From: Ulota crispa
Lineage: Eukaryota > Streptophyta > Bryopsida > Orthotrichales > Orthotrichaceae
Reading direction: 5' to 3'
NCBI GenBank assembly: GCA_963920765.1
Contig: OY987247.1
Span: 4,278,001 to 4,342,000, forward strand
DNA length: 64,000 nucleotides
Numbering within the stretch: position 1 is the first letter of the stretch; every line of letters starts with the position of its first letter. Positions 23,131 to 35,830 of the stretch are shown here, in pieces. The notes under the pieces are model-generated. The model worked only from the letters and a program-made list of their open reading frames with translations. It had not been told where the DNA came from and did no database searches. Both the position numbers and the translations under genes were made by a program.

Positions 23131-23883
23131 TACCCACTATTGGATGTTGGGCTCTTTTTGGGTACATTTGTACCAAGGTGGGAGATTTGAAACTTTTGAG
23201 AATAATTTTTTTGGTGGAAGCAATGTACAATACCCAAAAGAAAGAGTACATAAGTCCCTCTCATGGCATCCATAAAAAATGGTATAGCAAAGAATATAAT
23301 TGGCATTTTATCCTCAGATTTTTTGTATGTGAACCTTGTGCAATCACAATCAAGCATACCAAAGTTCAGTTACTAAAATCAAAAATCCTATTTTTGGTAA
23401 ATTGTTTTGTATCAAAATCATGGTTATACTAGAAAATATATTAAAAAACATATGTGATGAATTTTTGAGATTTGGTTGCATGGATATGTAGAAACATCCA
23501 TATGCACATCTTTATTTCAAACAAACATTTCCAAAAAAATTCAATTTTTTTCTATAGAGATTTTAACATTAGGGTGATCATGACCAAATTTAGTAAAATA
23601 TATATTTCTTTATGGAAATTAGTATTTGTTATTTGACTCATACATTATCATTAAGTTTGTACCTTTAAACATGATGATATGTTTATTTTGCCAAAAACTA
23701 ATTTATTTATAGTACAAACTTCTTTGAATCCTATAGGAGGGACTTGTGTACTCTTTCTTTAGGGTACTATATAGTACCCTACCAAAAGTTTTTGTCACTC
23801 ACCACTTCTCTGGCTATCAACACAAAAAACCACAAAACAGAAAGCATTGTTACACAACCGGAACTAGTCCAAACCTTTTCATA

Positions 23884-24116
23884 TTAACCCCTAAAGGGCC
23901 CAAACGCCCTTTGTGGCCGTATGTATAATTGTATGTATAGATGTATTTGAGCTGCTTTGAGGACTTTTCCTCAAAAAAATGATGCACCCACCATCATACA
24001 ACCCTTCAATGTGTATTGTTGTAATACTTAATTTTCAATTGATTCAAACTTCTGAATATTGGTTGCAACCATATTTGGTACCGTAGCTCCAAAGCCAAGG
24101 GCCCTTCAGGGGTTAA
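23884..24116. mobile_element. 233 bp TTAA-type element inside the Tc1 relic
   Basis: TTAACCCCTAAAGGGCCCAA at the left and AAGGGCCCTTCAGGGGTTAA at the right, with TTAA at both extremes. The interior does not match family J despite the equal length. Confidence 0.85.
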
Positions 24117-24401
24117 AAACTCTTCATGTACATGACCAGTGCTATCAACTCCTTGCTACAAATTACGTAATTGACCTCCACTGAATTAGTTGCAATTTTT
24201 TTTTGTCACCACCGTGTTGCACCACCCCCAGCTTTGAGAATAGCTTTCATCCTATCAGGCATAGAGGCCACCAATGCTTCAAGCTTGGTAAATGGAATCT
24301 TCTTCCATTCATCTTCTAGAATAGACCACATTTTGGTGGAGTTTTTGGGACGTTGTTGTCTTTGGACTGCATCCTTCAAAAGCTTCCATACATTTTCAAT
24401 T

Positions 24402-25040
24402 GGGTAGTTGCATGATCGGTTGACCCAAAAATGGCAAATAAAACGCCATAAAAAGTCCATAATTTTGAGATTTCTACAAGTATGGATCACAAAGTGTTTG
24501 TTTTCCTTTATACAAATACATGCATTATAAAAAATAAAAAAAACCAAGCCCATGAAGCCATTTGAAAGGCTTTTGCAATAGAAAAATAAATAAATAAATA
24601 AATAAATGTTAAAATCATTAAGATATTGCTACCTAAACATTCAGCCTTAATTTGGGCACTAAAAAGTCCATAGCTTTTATTGTATATCACTTGTTTAAAA
24701 TTATAACACGTTTTTGAAATACTTAAAAGATGTTAAATCACATATGTAGTCCCTATGTAAGCATTATAGCTAACTTGATACATTATGTCTATCATTTTCA
24801 TAGGATGCTGTGAATGAGACAGTCCAAATGTATGCATTGAAAAGTCCCTTATTTCTTAGATTATCAACTTTAACAAATATTGATTATATATTTTGTTTTA
24901 TGAACAAGTATAGAACATATTCACTAATTTAGGATGCTTCCAATCTCTTTCTTCTACAAGAAATAAGCCTTACAATCAAAACATCTTCCTGAAAGTTGAA
25001 TGGAACATGCATTTTGGGTCAACCGGCTATGCAACTACCC
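24402..25040. mobile_element. 639 bp non-autonomous element with 4 bp AATT duplication, inside the Tc1 transposase
   Basis: About 33 bp inverted repeats begin GGGTAGTTGCAT and continue CGGTTGACCCAAAA. AATT flanks both sides (24398-24401, 25041-25044). Removing the element and one AATT restores the reading SPDLNSIENVWKLL in frame, which proves the boundaries. No coding capacity; superfamily unknown. Confidence 0.9.
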
Positions 25041-26055
25041 AATTGAATTAAGGTCGGGTGAGCATGCTAGCCAATCTAGCTTTTGCAAGGAACAATTTTC
25101 TCTCCATTGTTTTGAAGCAGTACTACGATGAACTGGCGCACCATCCTCCATCAAAATTAGTTGATTAGAGCCATTAGCAGAGTCTAAAAAAGGCCCCAAA
25201 CCTTCACTGTAAACAACATTCACAAAGTTGATAGCAGTCCGCTTTCATGGTGGCATTAAGACAAGCAGACCTTTGCAAATGGCAGTAAAAGCATCCCAAA
25301 TCATCACCAAGGTTTGTCCAGACTTGAATGTAGGTGTGAGGCAATGTAGATTGTACCTTTTGTTGTTCTTCCGCTACTTTGTCACTTGCCGTGAATTCTT
25401 ACCAAGTTCGAAGGTTGATTCATTGCTCCAAATCACCTTCTGCTAGTCTTCAACCGTCCAAGATTGATGAGTCCTTACAAACTTGCTTGCTTGTGTCTTT
25501 TGCTTAGAAAAGGCTTCCTAGCAGCAACTCTACAATGGTAGCCAAGATTGTGAAGTGCTCTTCTCACTGTGGAAGGACTAACATCAACATTCAACTGATT
25601 CATCAAATCACCAAGGGTTTGTTGACAATTCTGGTTGAGAACCCTAACTAATCGCCTAAGGTCACATACGCCAAGTTTTGGTGGCCTTTCGGTCTGTCTC
25701 TTGGGAGCTATAGCACCTTGCTCTTTGTACCTCTTCATAATTGAGAAAACAAAATTTTTAGGTACGAGCAACAAACGATGAATTTTAGTTGGTGTAAAAC
25801 CAACTTTTGCTAAACTAACTACACTCTCTTGTTGCTTGATACTGTAAGCTATAGTGTACGAAACCACAACCCTCATGGAACCCTAATGGTTGAAATCAAA
25901 GTTTCTAAAGTCACTAGCAGTTGAGAAGAAATGAAAGGGGAAAGTGATGAGTGACGAAAACTTTTGGTAAGGTACTGTACAATACACCAAGAAAGTAAAT
26001 CTTTGCCCCAATCCATTGTAGCACACAATATGGGAGGTGGTAAATGGGTTACATC

Positions 26056-26289
26056 TTAACCCTTAAACGTCCATAGGACATAGTATATACGCTGACGTAT
26101 AATTGTCATTTGCTACCAATATAAAAAAAATAGTTTGGGATCTCAAGTAGCTCACTAGAACCGCATTGATCTATTCTCCAACTTCTTTGTTGGTCTCAAA
26201 TGTAGTAGAGGTGTGGATCCATCCCAAATACAAGAAAATATCTTGTATTGCAATGGTCACAGTGGCATGATCAGACATTTAGGGGTTAA
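26056..26289 (+). mobile_element. 234 bp TTAA-type MITE (family J), copy 2
   Basis: Intact TTAA at both ends with inverted termini TTAACCCTTAAACGTCC and GACATTTAGGGGTTAA. Internal sequence is shared with 13934-14167 and, inverted, with 49120-49353. Confidence 0.88.
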
Positions 26290-26466
26290 ACTCTTGAGGG
26301 TTATGATTTGCTCCCATGGCTTAACAATCTTCAAAGTATTTAAATGTTGGAAGGGCATAGTGAGGGTATCTAAACCCCATAGGGAGGGTAGGAACTTCTT
26401 TTGTTCCATTCTTGCCCCTTGAAGATTATCTTTTCCCATCTTGTGTGAATGAACTCTCATGGCAAG

Positions 26467-26545
26467 TTAATCCATTAATGCCCAGAGGTCCAAAAATACG
26501 CAAGAAATCAACCATATTCTTGTCGATCGGGCGTTAATGGGTTAA
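26467..26545. mobile_element. 79 bp miniature of the TTAA-type family
   Basis: Inverted ends TTAATCCATTAATGCCC and GGGCGTTAATGGGTTAA, with TTAA at both extremes. Almost identical in size to the miniatures at 2742 and 44546. Confidence 0.75.
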
Positions 26546-28215
26546 GCTCAAAAAAGTTATGTTTTAAATTTCTCTAAAATCAACAAGATTATGTTTTGTA
26601 ACTCATCTTTTTGTTACCCTTGATGTAAATGTATTTTAGAGGTCAATGGTTCACCATTATAAGAGGGTAGTGACTTTTTCATGTGCACCTTGAGAGTGCT
26701 TACCGATCTAACGTGATACACAACTTGCTTGTTGTGTTTTTTTTTCCTTTTATTTTTTAAGACTTTGTTGTTAATACCAAGAAATAACTAGAATTTTGTA
26801 TGAGTGGGGATTATGCTTATATAAATCATAAAAATGCTTTTCTTCATAAGTCTTCTCGAGGAGAACAAAGATAATGATGTGTAGTGATATTATTGTAGAA
26901 TCCTTTCACCTAGATAGATGCCTATGCTTATAAAACAAAATTTAAGACAAATACATTTGAAATCTAGGCTCTAGGCTTCACTAGGCTCCTTTCAACTACT
27001 AGTGTATTTACTTGCAATCTTTAGTGTAAAACCTTCCAAATTCAAGTGGTCTAATACTTCTCACCTTTCAAAGGCAAAAGAAGAAGATGCATAGGTCATA
27101 TTTGTAAACAAAATTGTTCACAAATCAATCACAGATGAAGGAATATGATATTCATATTTATTGGGGAGAAGAATTCAACAAGGTGAGGTTTGAGTATGTT
27201 ACGTTAAAAATTGATATCAAATTCAACAAAGGTAACTAGGTGCCTTAAATTGTGTGATCTTTTCTCAAAAGTCATTTGTATAGAAGGTATAGACATTTGT
27301 GTTTTGGGTTGGTTTTGGATATGTTTTATTAGTCAAAGTTTTATCATCAATTCATATGATTCTCAAGAATACATGCTAAGATATTATTGAGTTTCCTCCT
27401 TCAATTGCCAACAAGACCCATCAAAAACTAATTGATTTAGCCTTTGAAGGATTGAGGGTTAGAACTTGGATTTATTAAAACTCCAAAAAAAACAACCTTG
27501 ATACCAATTTTTTTGAACCTATTGTTGAAACTTTTCATTTATCTGAGAATACAAATTATGTTGAATGCAAGTCAATTATATAGAATTAGTATAATGCCCG
27601 TCATACCAACGGGTTTATGCCCCCCACCCCCTATCTCCATGCTCCTTGATCTTTGTGCCTCCATATCCCCGTGCCTTCTATCCCTGTGCCTCTATCTCCA
27701 TACCCTCTTATCCCCGCGCCCTTTTATCCCCGTGTCCTCCTATCTCCATGCCCCCTTATCCCCGTGTCCCCTTATCCCCGTGTCCCCTTATCCCCGTGCC
27801 CCCTTATCCCCGTGCCCCCTTATCCCTGTGTCCCCTTATCTTCATGCCCCTTTATCTTCATGCCCCCTTATTCCCATGCCCTCTTTTGGCCGAGAGAAAG
27901 TTGTGGTGCAACTGTTAGTGACGGTGCAAGTGCCAGTGACTTGTTGTTAACGTCTAGTGAAGCAGATAAAAGAGAGTCATAGGTGATTTTAATTTATCCA
28001 TTTATACCTTTTTGATGCTAGTCATGCCCAAACCTAACTTATGCCCAATCCTAACTGATTGAACACTATTATATGATAGGCTCTAATTGACTGAACACTA
28101 TTCTTTTATTAATAAAGATGTTGGTTACCTAAATGCCCCATGCCTATTTGAGCTTCTAGGAATTTGATCTATACTAAACAAAAAGCCAACATTTTGATAA
28201 GTTGTATCAATTTTT
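26546..28215. other. Gene-free stretch between the miniature and the nested stack
   Basis: AT-rich sequence without a recognisable element except the 15 bp minisatellite. Confidence 0.65.
27600..27892 (+). repeat. 15 bp minisatellite CCCTTATCCCCGTGC
   Basis: About 17 imperfect units. The period is a multiple of three and lacks stops, which opens three overlapping reading frames of 90-150 codons; these are artefacts of the repeat rather than genes. Confidence 0.92.
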
Positions 28216-29082
28216 TTAACCCCTAAAGGACTGAGCCATTCTTTTAGTGAAAATCACTCAAAACTCCCACTTTTGGGGGGATTAGTAACACTATTAAAAA
28301 AATAGAAAAATACAACTGCAATCACCCCACTGAAAAACAACTAGTTGTAGGACAATTGCATAACAACTAGAAAAGCACTTCCAAATCCATAAAAATAGTT
28401 CAATAGTAAAAATTTAATTCTAAACAACTGCGAGTTGTACTCTAGTTCTGCACACAACTACAAAAACCATATAAACAACTGCTGAGGACAAAGAATTTTT
28501 ATCATCATCAACTTTCAATCTAGTAATGGATGCTAACCATTCATATAGGCTCCATTATTCACTCAAGTATCACCGCAATTGTTCTTTAGTGATTTTTACA
28601 ACTATAGTAATACTACAAAACAACTCAATTGCAATTGTATCAGTTGTTCTAAGTATGGTCTTTATTTTTAGCTCCACTATCATTTTTGGCTGCCATTTCT
28701 TTACTTTGGGCAGCTAAATTTGTTCAATTACTCCTGCTTGAGAGCTAGTGTGAATGCAAATTATAGTTGCAGTTGCAAGCTAGTTGTTCTTGGACTTTTA
28801 CAACTAGTGCAAGGCAACTGGCAAATAACTCCATTGACTCTACCATTTTTTTTCAATATATTCTTCAATTTCCATGGTTTTGCACGTTTTCCAAGATCTT
28901 GGACTAGCCTTGGGTACAGTAGGGTTTAGAAATTTACTCCATAGCTGTCCGTAAGAATATAGTTAAATTTTCTAGTGGTAACGTAGTTGTATTACAGTTG
29001 TTTGTTGGTTTGGTACGACTAGTGTACAACTACATACTGACTACAAAATAACTCCCACATTCCTTTCTTTCCACACAATTTA

Positions 29083-29383
29083 TATAAGGGGCAGGCTCTG
29101 AGAGCGCTTAGCGCCAGGATACAAAGATGGATTTGATAAGAGCTATTAGGGTTTCCTGCCATGTTTCTATTGGGAGCAAATGGAGGAGAGATCAATGCTC
29201 ACTTCTTGTACTTATGGAAAGTAATATAAACCTATGACTAACCTAATTGTAAGCTATGACTACACTAGTTGTAAAAGAGGAAGACATGTGAAGCTACGAC
29301 CATGAGTACCGTGAATCAGATTTGGAGTGTCATCAACCAAAGGTGGCCACCGAGGAATATACCCTGGGCTCTAGCCCATCACA
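29083..29383 (-). repeat. 3' LTR of the Ty3/Gypsy fossil
   Basis: 301 bp, about 92% identical to the copy at 34518-34818. On the minus strand it runs TGTGATGG to CCTTATA. A short purine tract lies just inside the element. Confidence 0.93.
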
Positions 29384-32300
29384 TTACCCCCGTCGTTAAG
29401 GTGGTGTGTCATTGCGGCAAAAACTTGGGGGTAAGTGGCCATCAGCGTCTTGAAAAGCTGCTGAGTACTGCTCCCATCTATCCAAAGACGTGGTGTCTTG
29501 TAAATTCTTAGCAGGTTCCCATGTGAGCAAAGCATAAGCAGTCCATTTAACTTCAAAATACTACTGGCGGCCCCGCCCTCACCGTGTCTACTTTTTGGCA
29601 AGAATTTCATCAACACGGAATTCGTCTTGGCCGTCGACCTGTATAGGCAGAGGTTGCTCATGGTCAATGTGTAGACTAGGGAGTGGATCTGTAGCCGCAA
29701 GGCAGAGACGGTTGACATGAAACACGTTGTGTGTACCAGGAGGAGTATTCAAGCGCATAGAGTGTTCATCAATAATCTCGATGACCGTATACTTGGTTGC
29801 CTTCCAGTCAAGCTTCATAATCTCTCAATCGGTAGAGAACTGCCAGCCTAATCTTAACCAGACTTTGTCTCCAATTTGATATCAAGTTGCTTCTTGTCGA
29901 TGGCGATTGGCTTGTCTCTCCTACTCCTGTTGGGCTTCGGCCATTGCAGCTTGTGCCAATTTGATTGCCGTGCTAAACTTACTAACAATGTCTTCTACCT
30001 TTTCTCTTTTGCTTTTAGCATGGCGGCTCAATTGTGGGTCTGGACCTTCCGGTAACTCAAGCTGGACAAGATCTACATTATAGTCGTGCTGGAGGAAGAA
30101 TGGACTGACCCTTGTCGTTGTAGCATCTTGTCCTTTTATCGCAATCTGCGCCATCAAACACAAGGTTGCCCAGTCATTTTGACTCCAGTTGACATACGGT
30201 CGCAAGTACGCTTCAACCCTAGCGTTCATTCTTTCCATTGACCCATCTATTTGGGGATGAAACTTAGTGGATAAGCGCCGATTGATTTTCAAAATTTTGC
30301 AAAGACGTTCCCACATCGTGCTCAAGAACTAGGCTCCCCGATCTGAGACTAAAGCATCCGATAACCAATGGTGTGCTACCACATTTTCAATAAAGGCCCA
30401 AGCTACTGTGTTGACATCCGCGTTGGATAAGGGAATCAATGCGACATTCTTACTCAAACAATCAATGATCAGCATGAGGATGGTATTCCCTTTGCTTTCT
30501 AGTAAACCTTTGACAAAATCCATAGAAAGTTCTTTCCATATTTGTTTTGGGACGAGTAATGGTTTCAAAATCCGTGTAACCCATCACGCCATGGTTTACT
30601 CCTTTTGTAGGCATCACAATTTTGCAAATATTGGCAAACGTCTGACAACATATTTGGCCAAAAATAATCTCTCATCAAAAATTTATAGGTTACCTAACGT
30701 CCCGAATGGCCGCTAGCTAATGATGTATGAATTTTGTGAATGATCTTCGTTCGCAGCGGTTCTGACTCCGGGACCCATTTCCTGTCTTGATAACATAGAA
30801 TGCCGTTCTAATCTAAAGAGCATTCAAAAATTGTTGCTTTGATCTTCAAGTGGGCCGGATATTTTTGGTCACCATTTTGTACGTTCCAAGTCAATTCTTG
30901 ATAGTTCTTGTCTAACAGAGCAACATCAAGCCATGAACGTTCAATTTTGTTGATTATGGCGTCAATACCGGTATGCTGGGTCTGATGCTGAGGCTCAACC
31001 GATCTTCTTCTTGTTCTTTGCTCTTGGACCGGGCAGACAGTTACTTGTCTTTGCATTCCGCGCTCTTGAGCCAAGGCTGCAGTTACTCGTGTCATGCGTA
31101 TTGATAGTACCATTGTAGACAACTCCTCTTTGTCATCTTCTAACTCAAATCTTGTCATTGTAACGGGTTTAAGCAGTTGCAGGTACCGATGTTGTACGCG
31201 GGGATTGCCTTTTTCTTTAGGCCAGTCCTACTCTCTTTGTGATAAGACATCAACGTGCTCGTTTTACTTTCCAAACCAATGCACCATCTCAAGGTCATAA
31301 CGTCCCAAAATCAACAACCACCGCATCTGCCTTTTGTTCAATACATGGGACTTTGTGAAATATTCCAAGTTTTTGTGGTCAGTCACAACTCAAAATTTCT
31401 TTACAGAACACAACTCAGAATCCCATTCCTGGAGGCAACAAATAACAGCTAATAGTTCTTTATTGTGAATGTTGTAGTTATACTTGTAGGGGCTAATTTT
31501 CCTTGAAAAATAAGCACAAGGATGAAGTAATCATGTGTCGTCATATTGAGAGTGCACTCCACCAACAGCATATCTTGAAGAGTCTGTTTCTAGAATTGTT
31601 TCGCGATCTGGATCAAAGCTAGCTAGCACGGGTTCACGGATAAACATTGCCTTCAATTTTTTGAAAGCCTCCTGTTCAGTCGTGGTCCAACACCAAGTTA
31701 CGTTCTTGGTGAGGTATGTGAGCGGGGTTGCGATATCAGAGAATCGAAGTATAAACTATCGATAATAGTTGGCAAAACCCAAAAAACTCTGGATACCTTT
31801 TACAATAGTGGGAGCCTGCCAGGCTTTGATAGCTTCAACTTTCTCAAGGTCCATTTGTATGTTTCTCCCAGCTTCGATAATAAATCCTAGGTTCTTTGTT
31901 GATTTCACCTCAAATTCACACTTTTTAATATCCAAGTAAAGTCTTGCGTCCTATAGCTTACTCAACACCAAATTCACCTTTTGTCTATGATCACAAAGAG
32001 ATTCTGATGAATATATGAGTATATCATCAAGATACACTGAACAAAACTCACCTAAATGCTCATGTAATGCCCAATTCACATAACGTTGGAATGTGCTTGG
32101 AGAATTCACCATGCCAAAAGGAGTCACCAACCATTCATAAAGTCCAAAATAAGTCCGGAAAGCTATTTTCCACTCATCCCCTGCTGCAATTTGTACCTTG
32201 TGGAAAGCAGCTATGACGTCAAGCTTGGTGAACCATTGGGCCTTACTAATTTGCGCCAATGTTTCATGAATTAATGGCAACAAATAACGGTCCTTTTTTG

Positions 32301-34517
32301 TAATTTTGTTTGAAGGCACAATAATCAATGCAGAATTGCAATCCCCCACTAGGCTTTTTATCAAATAAAATTGGTACAGCTGCAGCAGAATGGCTGATGC
32401 GTATAAACCCTTTATCTAAAAGTGAGGTAAGCTCCTTTCAAAGGACCAATAGTTCTTCTCACGACATGTTGTAGAGTGGTCCCCATGGTGGATCCAATTC
32501 CTTTCCGTCCTTGATTTCCAGCTCAATCTTGTGGTCGATACCAGGCCCGCACAGTGGTGGGAGTTCCTCAGCTTGTGAGGAATTAAATAATTCCAAATGA
32601 TGCCAATAAGTCTGAGGGAGCCGAGTCTTGGGATCAATTGGCCTTTTTGAGACAAGGGCTTTATCAATATCTGCTAGAGAGGCAACAAAATGTCGTACTG
32701 TGCCAACACAACTCTTCTTCACATATTGCAGATACGCTTCGACACTGATTTCTTGTATTGGTGAATTCATATGGTTGTTTGTGTCTTGAAAGAGAGTCTT
32801 TTGAATAGGCAAATGTCCTTCCTGGCTCTTAACTTGTGTTCCACAACTTTGAATGTATAAAAATTTCTTTGCAAGGGAAATCTTAACATCATTCCTGTTC
32901 ATCCATCCTCTTCCCAGAATCAAATCATGTCCCATAGTATTCTTAAAGACATATGCAAAACCAAACTCTTTATGACCGTGGATATCAAAGTAGAACTTTG
33001 CAACTTGTCAAACTAGTGTGTCCTCCCCATCGATTCCTTGGATGAGTCGAGGTTGTATGTCAAGGCGCTCAAGCTTGGCTTTCCTGGCAAAATGAGAGCT
33101 AATAAGAAAATAGCACAAGCAACCGCTGTCAATCAAGGAATCCGCAACATCCATTTGATTAATAATTGCATGTACTAAAATAGACGGTGTTGTCATGTAT
33201 TTTTTCCTAAATCTCTCCCACTCTACCTCTTAAGCTAGGTCTTGCTCTGGCTTCTATCTGCAACTTAAGGCACAAGCTAATCTATTTTCGACTCTGAGCT
33301 AGACTAACTTCCAGCTACTGATGAACTCTGTGCTTGACTTATCATAGGGCTTGCTTGAGCTTGCTTGATAGAAATTTGTTCATTTGAAGGGGGGTGTGTT
33401 GCACAATAATGGCATGCAGAGATGAAATGGCATGCAATACTGCATTGTAAACATCGTTTCTCTCTCTTCCTTTTCTTGACCTCCTCTTTATTGACCCATT
33501 TAGCTCATCTAGCCTGACTAGTATCTATTGCTGCTGATCCTACTCTAGTGGGCTCCCAATCCATGGGATCCCTGACAATAGCGGTTGTTGATATTCCCAA
33601 GGAACCAATTTGGTTCTTTTGCGTAACCTGAAGTCCTGCTTGGAAATGAGCGTCAGAGACACGTACCACCTCATTGACGAATCTCTTGAAGAATAGTTCC
33701 TGGGGAACAAAAACGATAGCCTTCTGAAGATCTGCGTGGAGGCCGCAAGTAAACGTCGCCTTCTTGATGGGGCCTCTGAGTTTTGCTCCGGCTAGAAGAA
33801 CTTGTTTGTTAAAATCCGCGTAAAAATCTCTGACAGAGCGCCTCCCTTGTTTCATGCCTTGCAGCTTGTCAAGGGCTCTTTCATGCTGGTGAGGGTCTTC
33901 AAACTGATCATTCAAAAACTCCCAAAGTTGCTCTGTAGTGACCCCATATTTCGTGTCCAACCACGGCTGCGTTACAAGTGCTGCTTTCCCCGTGAGTTGC
34001 AAGAAGATGTATCCCACCCTCAACTTTTTAGTGTTGTACTGATAAGCATCATATTCCATTTCACTGTCCATCTATCGTTAGAAGAGAGGATATAGTGTTC
34101 GATCTCCCTCAAACCTCTCAGGGTTAGGAAAACGGAGTCGCCTAACAGGTTGTGGTGTTGCAAGTGCGGGCATCATCTACTGTTGTCGTAATGCTTGTAA
34201 CTTGCTTTTCAAGTGTTTGATCTCTAGCTCATGCTGGAGCTGCCGTATCTTAGGCCACTCTCCTCTATACAAGGGAGAGCATCACTCGATTGCTCGTCAT
34301 TCCTTCAGCTTGCTAATTCATTTGCTATAGCTCATAACGTGGTTGCTATTTACTCGTCAGATAGGCCCTGCTGCTACAGATGCCATCGCAATTCCGACTC
34401 CACGTGTTCTTGGGAATTGCCGCTAGCTGATAGTTGGGCAGCCGTTTAGGCCAAAGTCACTATAAGCTTGTCCATCGTCAACACTCAATATTTGCAAGTT
34501 ATGAGATCAAATCCAAA

Positions 34518-34818
34518 TGTAAGGGGCAAGCTCTGAAAGCGCTTAGCACCGGGATACAAAGATGGATTCGATAAGAGCTATTAGGATTTCCTGCCATGTT
34601 TCTACCAAGAGCAGATGGAGAAGAGATCAATGCTCACTTCCTGTGCTTAGGGAAAGTAATATCAACCTATGACTAACCTAATTGTAAGCTCTGACTGCAC
34701 TAGTTGTAAAAGAAGAAGACATGTGAAGCTACGACCATGAGTACCGTGAATCAGACTTGGAGTGTCATCAACCAAAGGTGGCCACCGAGGAATATACCCT
34801 AGGCTCCAGCCCATTACA
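34518..34818 (-). repeat. 5' LTR of the Ty3/Gypsy fossil
   Basis: 301 bp with canonical TG...CA ends on both strands (TGTAATGGGC to GCCCCTTACA on the minus strand), followed outside by the ATTTA duplication. Confidence 0.93.
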
Positions 34819-35026
34819 ATTTATTTCTTTACGACCCTAACAATTGCCTCCTTTCTTTCACTCTCGCATGTTCCTTGATTTGCTGATACTATCATGCATA
34901 GTTATGCTATCAATGCATTGCGTTGATGCAATTGTTTTGTAGTTGGATATTAGTTGCTCATCTTTGACCTTAGTCAACCTTAAGTTGTGGTTTTGGGTGA
35001 GTGCTTCAATCATTTTCTAGTCACAT

Positions 35027-35158
35027 CACTAGTAGAAAATTGTGTTGAAGTCAACATAAACTACATGATGTTTTCATGCTTCTAATGCAAATTTATTTGT
35101 TAGAAGCATGAAAACATCATGTAGTTTATATTGACTTCAACACAGTTTTCTACTAGTG
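35027..35158. mobile_element. 132 bp CACTA MITE, near-perfect hairpin
   Basis: CACTAGTAGAAAATTGTG and its reverse complement form ~59 bp arms around a 14 base loop; only a few arm mismatches are seen. The 3 bp duplication CAT flanks it. It has inserted into the larger CACTA element. Confidence 0.93.
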
Positions 35159-35450
35159 CATTGCCATTTAACAATTGCCTTTGTTGAAGGAACAACTCAT
35201 TTGCTATTGCATTGCCTTCAATTGTGTCTACAACTTAGAGTAATACATTGCTTGTCTAATGCCTTAAATTATTCTAAGGTGATACTTAAGAGTTAAGAAA
35301 CTAATTGTGGTTCAAAATTTTGGAAAGTATAGATTCATCCTCAAAATTGTAATCCACTACATTGGTACTAAATGTTCAGAAATGGATATACACTCTCAAC
35401 AATAAATCCAATACTTGACATGTGCTAGTACATTATCTACAGTTGATAAT

Positions 35451-35830
35451 TCAACTGCGTTCACCAACGATGGTGTTTTTGGTTGCCTTGGAAATTGCTA
35501 AGGTGCACCCAACGTCCAACTTGCTAGGTTCCATCGTGGTGGTGATGAAAACATCTAAGGTATTCAACACTTCCTTCTTGGAGCGTGGTTGTTTTTGCTT
35601 GACAATATTCCACCTTGGTCTATCATGAACATCAAAGAAAAAGTTATGTGTATTTTGACTAGAGAAAATGAAAGGTTCCTCCATGGCTCCATCTTGGACA
35701 TTATGTCACTATAGTTTACAAATAGGAAAACAGCCTCATCTCTAAGGTACGTGGTGTTCCCTCTATCATCATCTGTCTTCACCTACTCACATTAGAAGAG
35801 AATCACTAGCATTTTAAGATAACCATAGTC
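35451..35830 (-). pseudogene. CACTA-associated DUF4216-like coding remnant
   Basis: Minus-strand reading gives DYGYLKM, then a stop shortly before CEWVKTDDD, then YLRDEAVFLFVNY, and in a second frame EPFIFSSQNTHNFFFDV, DRPRWNIVKQKQPR. This follows the usual order of DUF4216 (DEYGFTLVN, then PFILASQAxQVFYV, then WxVVxxxPR) seen in plant CACTA proteins. It is broken by a stop and a frameshift. Assignment is by eye. Confidence 0.6.

Larger units (their letters stand above)
23751..25995 (-). mobile_element. Tc1-type (DD34E) DNA transposon relic, TA-flanked, with two nested insertions
   Basis: Ends CTCTTTCTTTAGGGTACT (left) and the reverse complement of CTTTCTTGGTGTATTGTAC (right) head ~60 bp inverted repeats sharing TACCAAAAGTTTT and GTCACTCA; TA flanks both sides. 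Removing the insertions at 23884-24116 and 24402-25040 leaves ~1.37 kb, normal for Tc1/mariner. Transposase is on the minus strand: N-terminal helix-turn-helix (25876-25475), first acidic motif WSNES near 25415, second MEDGAPVHRS near 25150, third in PDLNSIENVW. Exactly 34 residues separate the second D and the E, giving the DD34E class. It is dead: the first catalytic Asp is Asn, there are at least three in-frame stops and a frameshift between 25480 and 25230, besides the insertions. Confidence 0.88.
29083..34818 (-). mobile_element. Ty3/Gypsy LTR retrotransposon fossil (chromovirus type), broken
   Basis: Two direct 301 bp LTRs (29083-29383 and 34518-34818) differ at about 24 sites (~8%, mostly transitions) and the element is flanked by a 5 bp duplication ATTTA. 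On the minus strand the parts come in Ty3/Gypsy order: gag (34071-33505) with a CX2CX4HX4C zinc knuckle (~33450), aspartic protease (~33190-33010), reverse transcriptase with YLDD (~32360-31950), RNase H (~31600-31250), integrase (~30700-29920) and a chromodomain-like tail (~29820-29400). It is clearly non-functional, with on the order of ten or more breaks. If the Arabidopsis rate of ~7e-9 per site per year applied, its age would be about 6 million years; the true rate is unknown. Confidence 0.94.

Noticed and set aside
27498-27982. Proline/serine-rich open frames of 90-150 codons
   Set aside because: Three overlapping frames are open only because a 15 bp stop-free minisatellite runs through them; no start context, homology or conservation.
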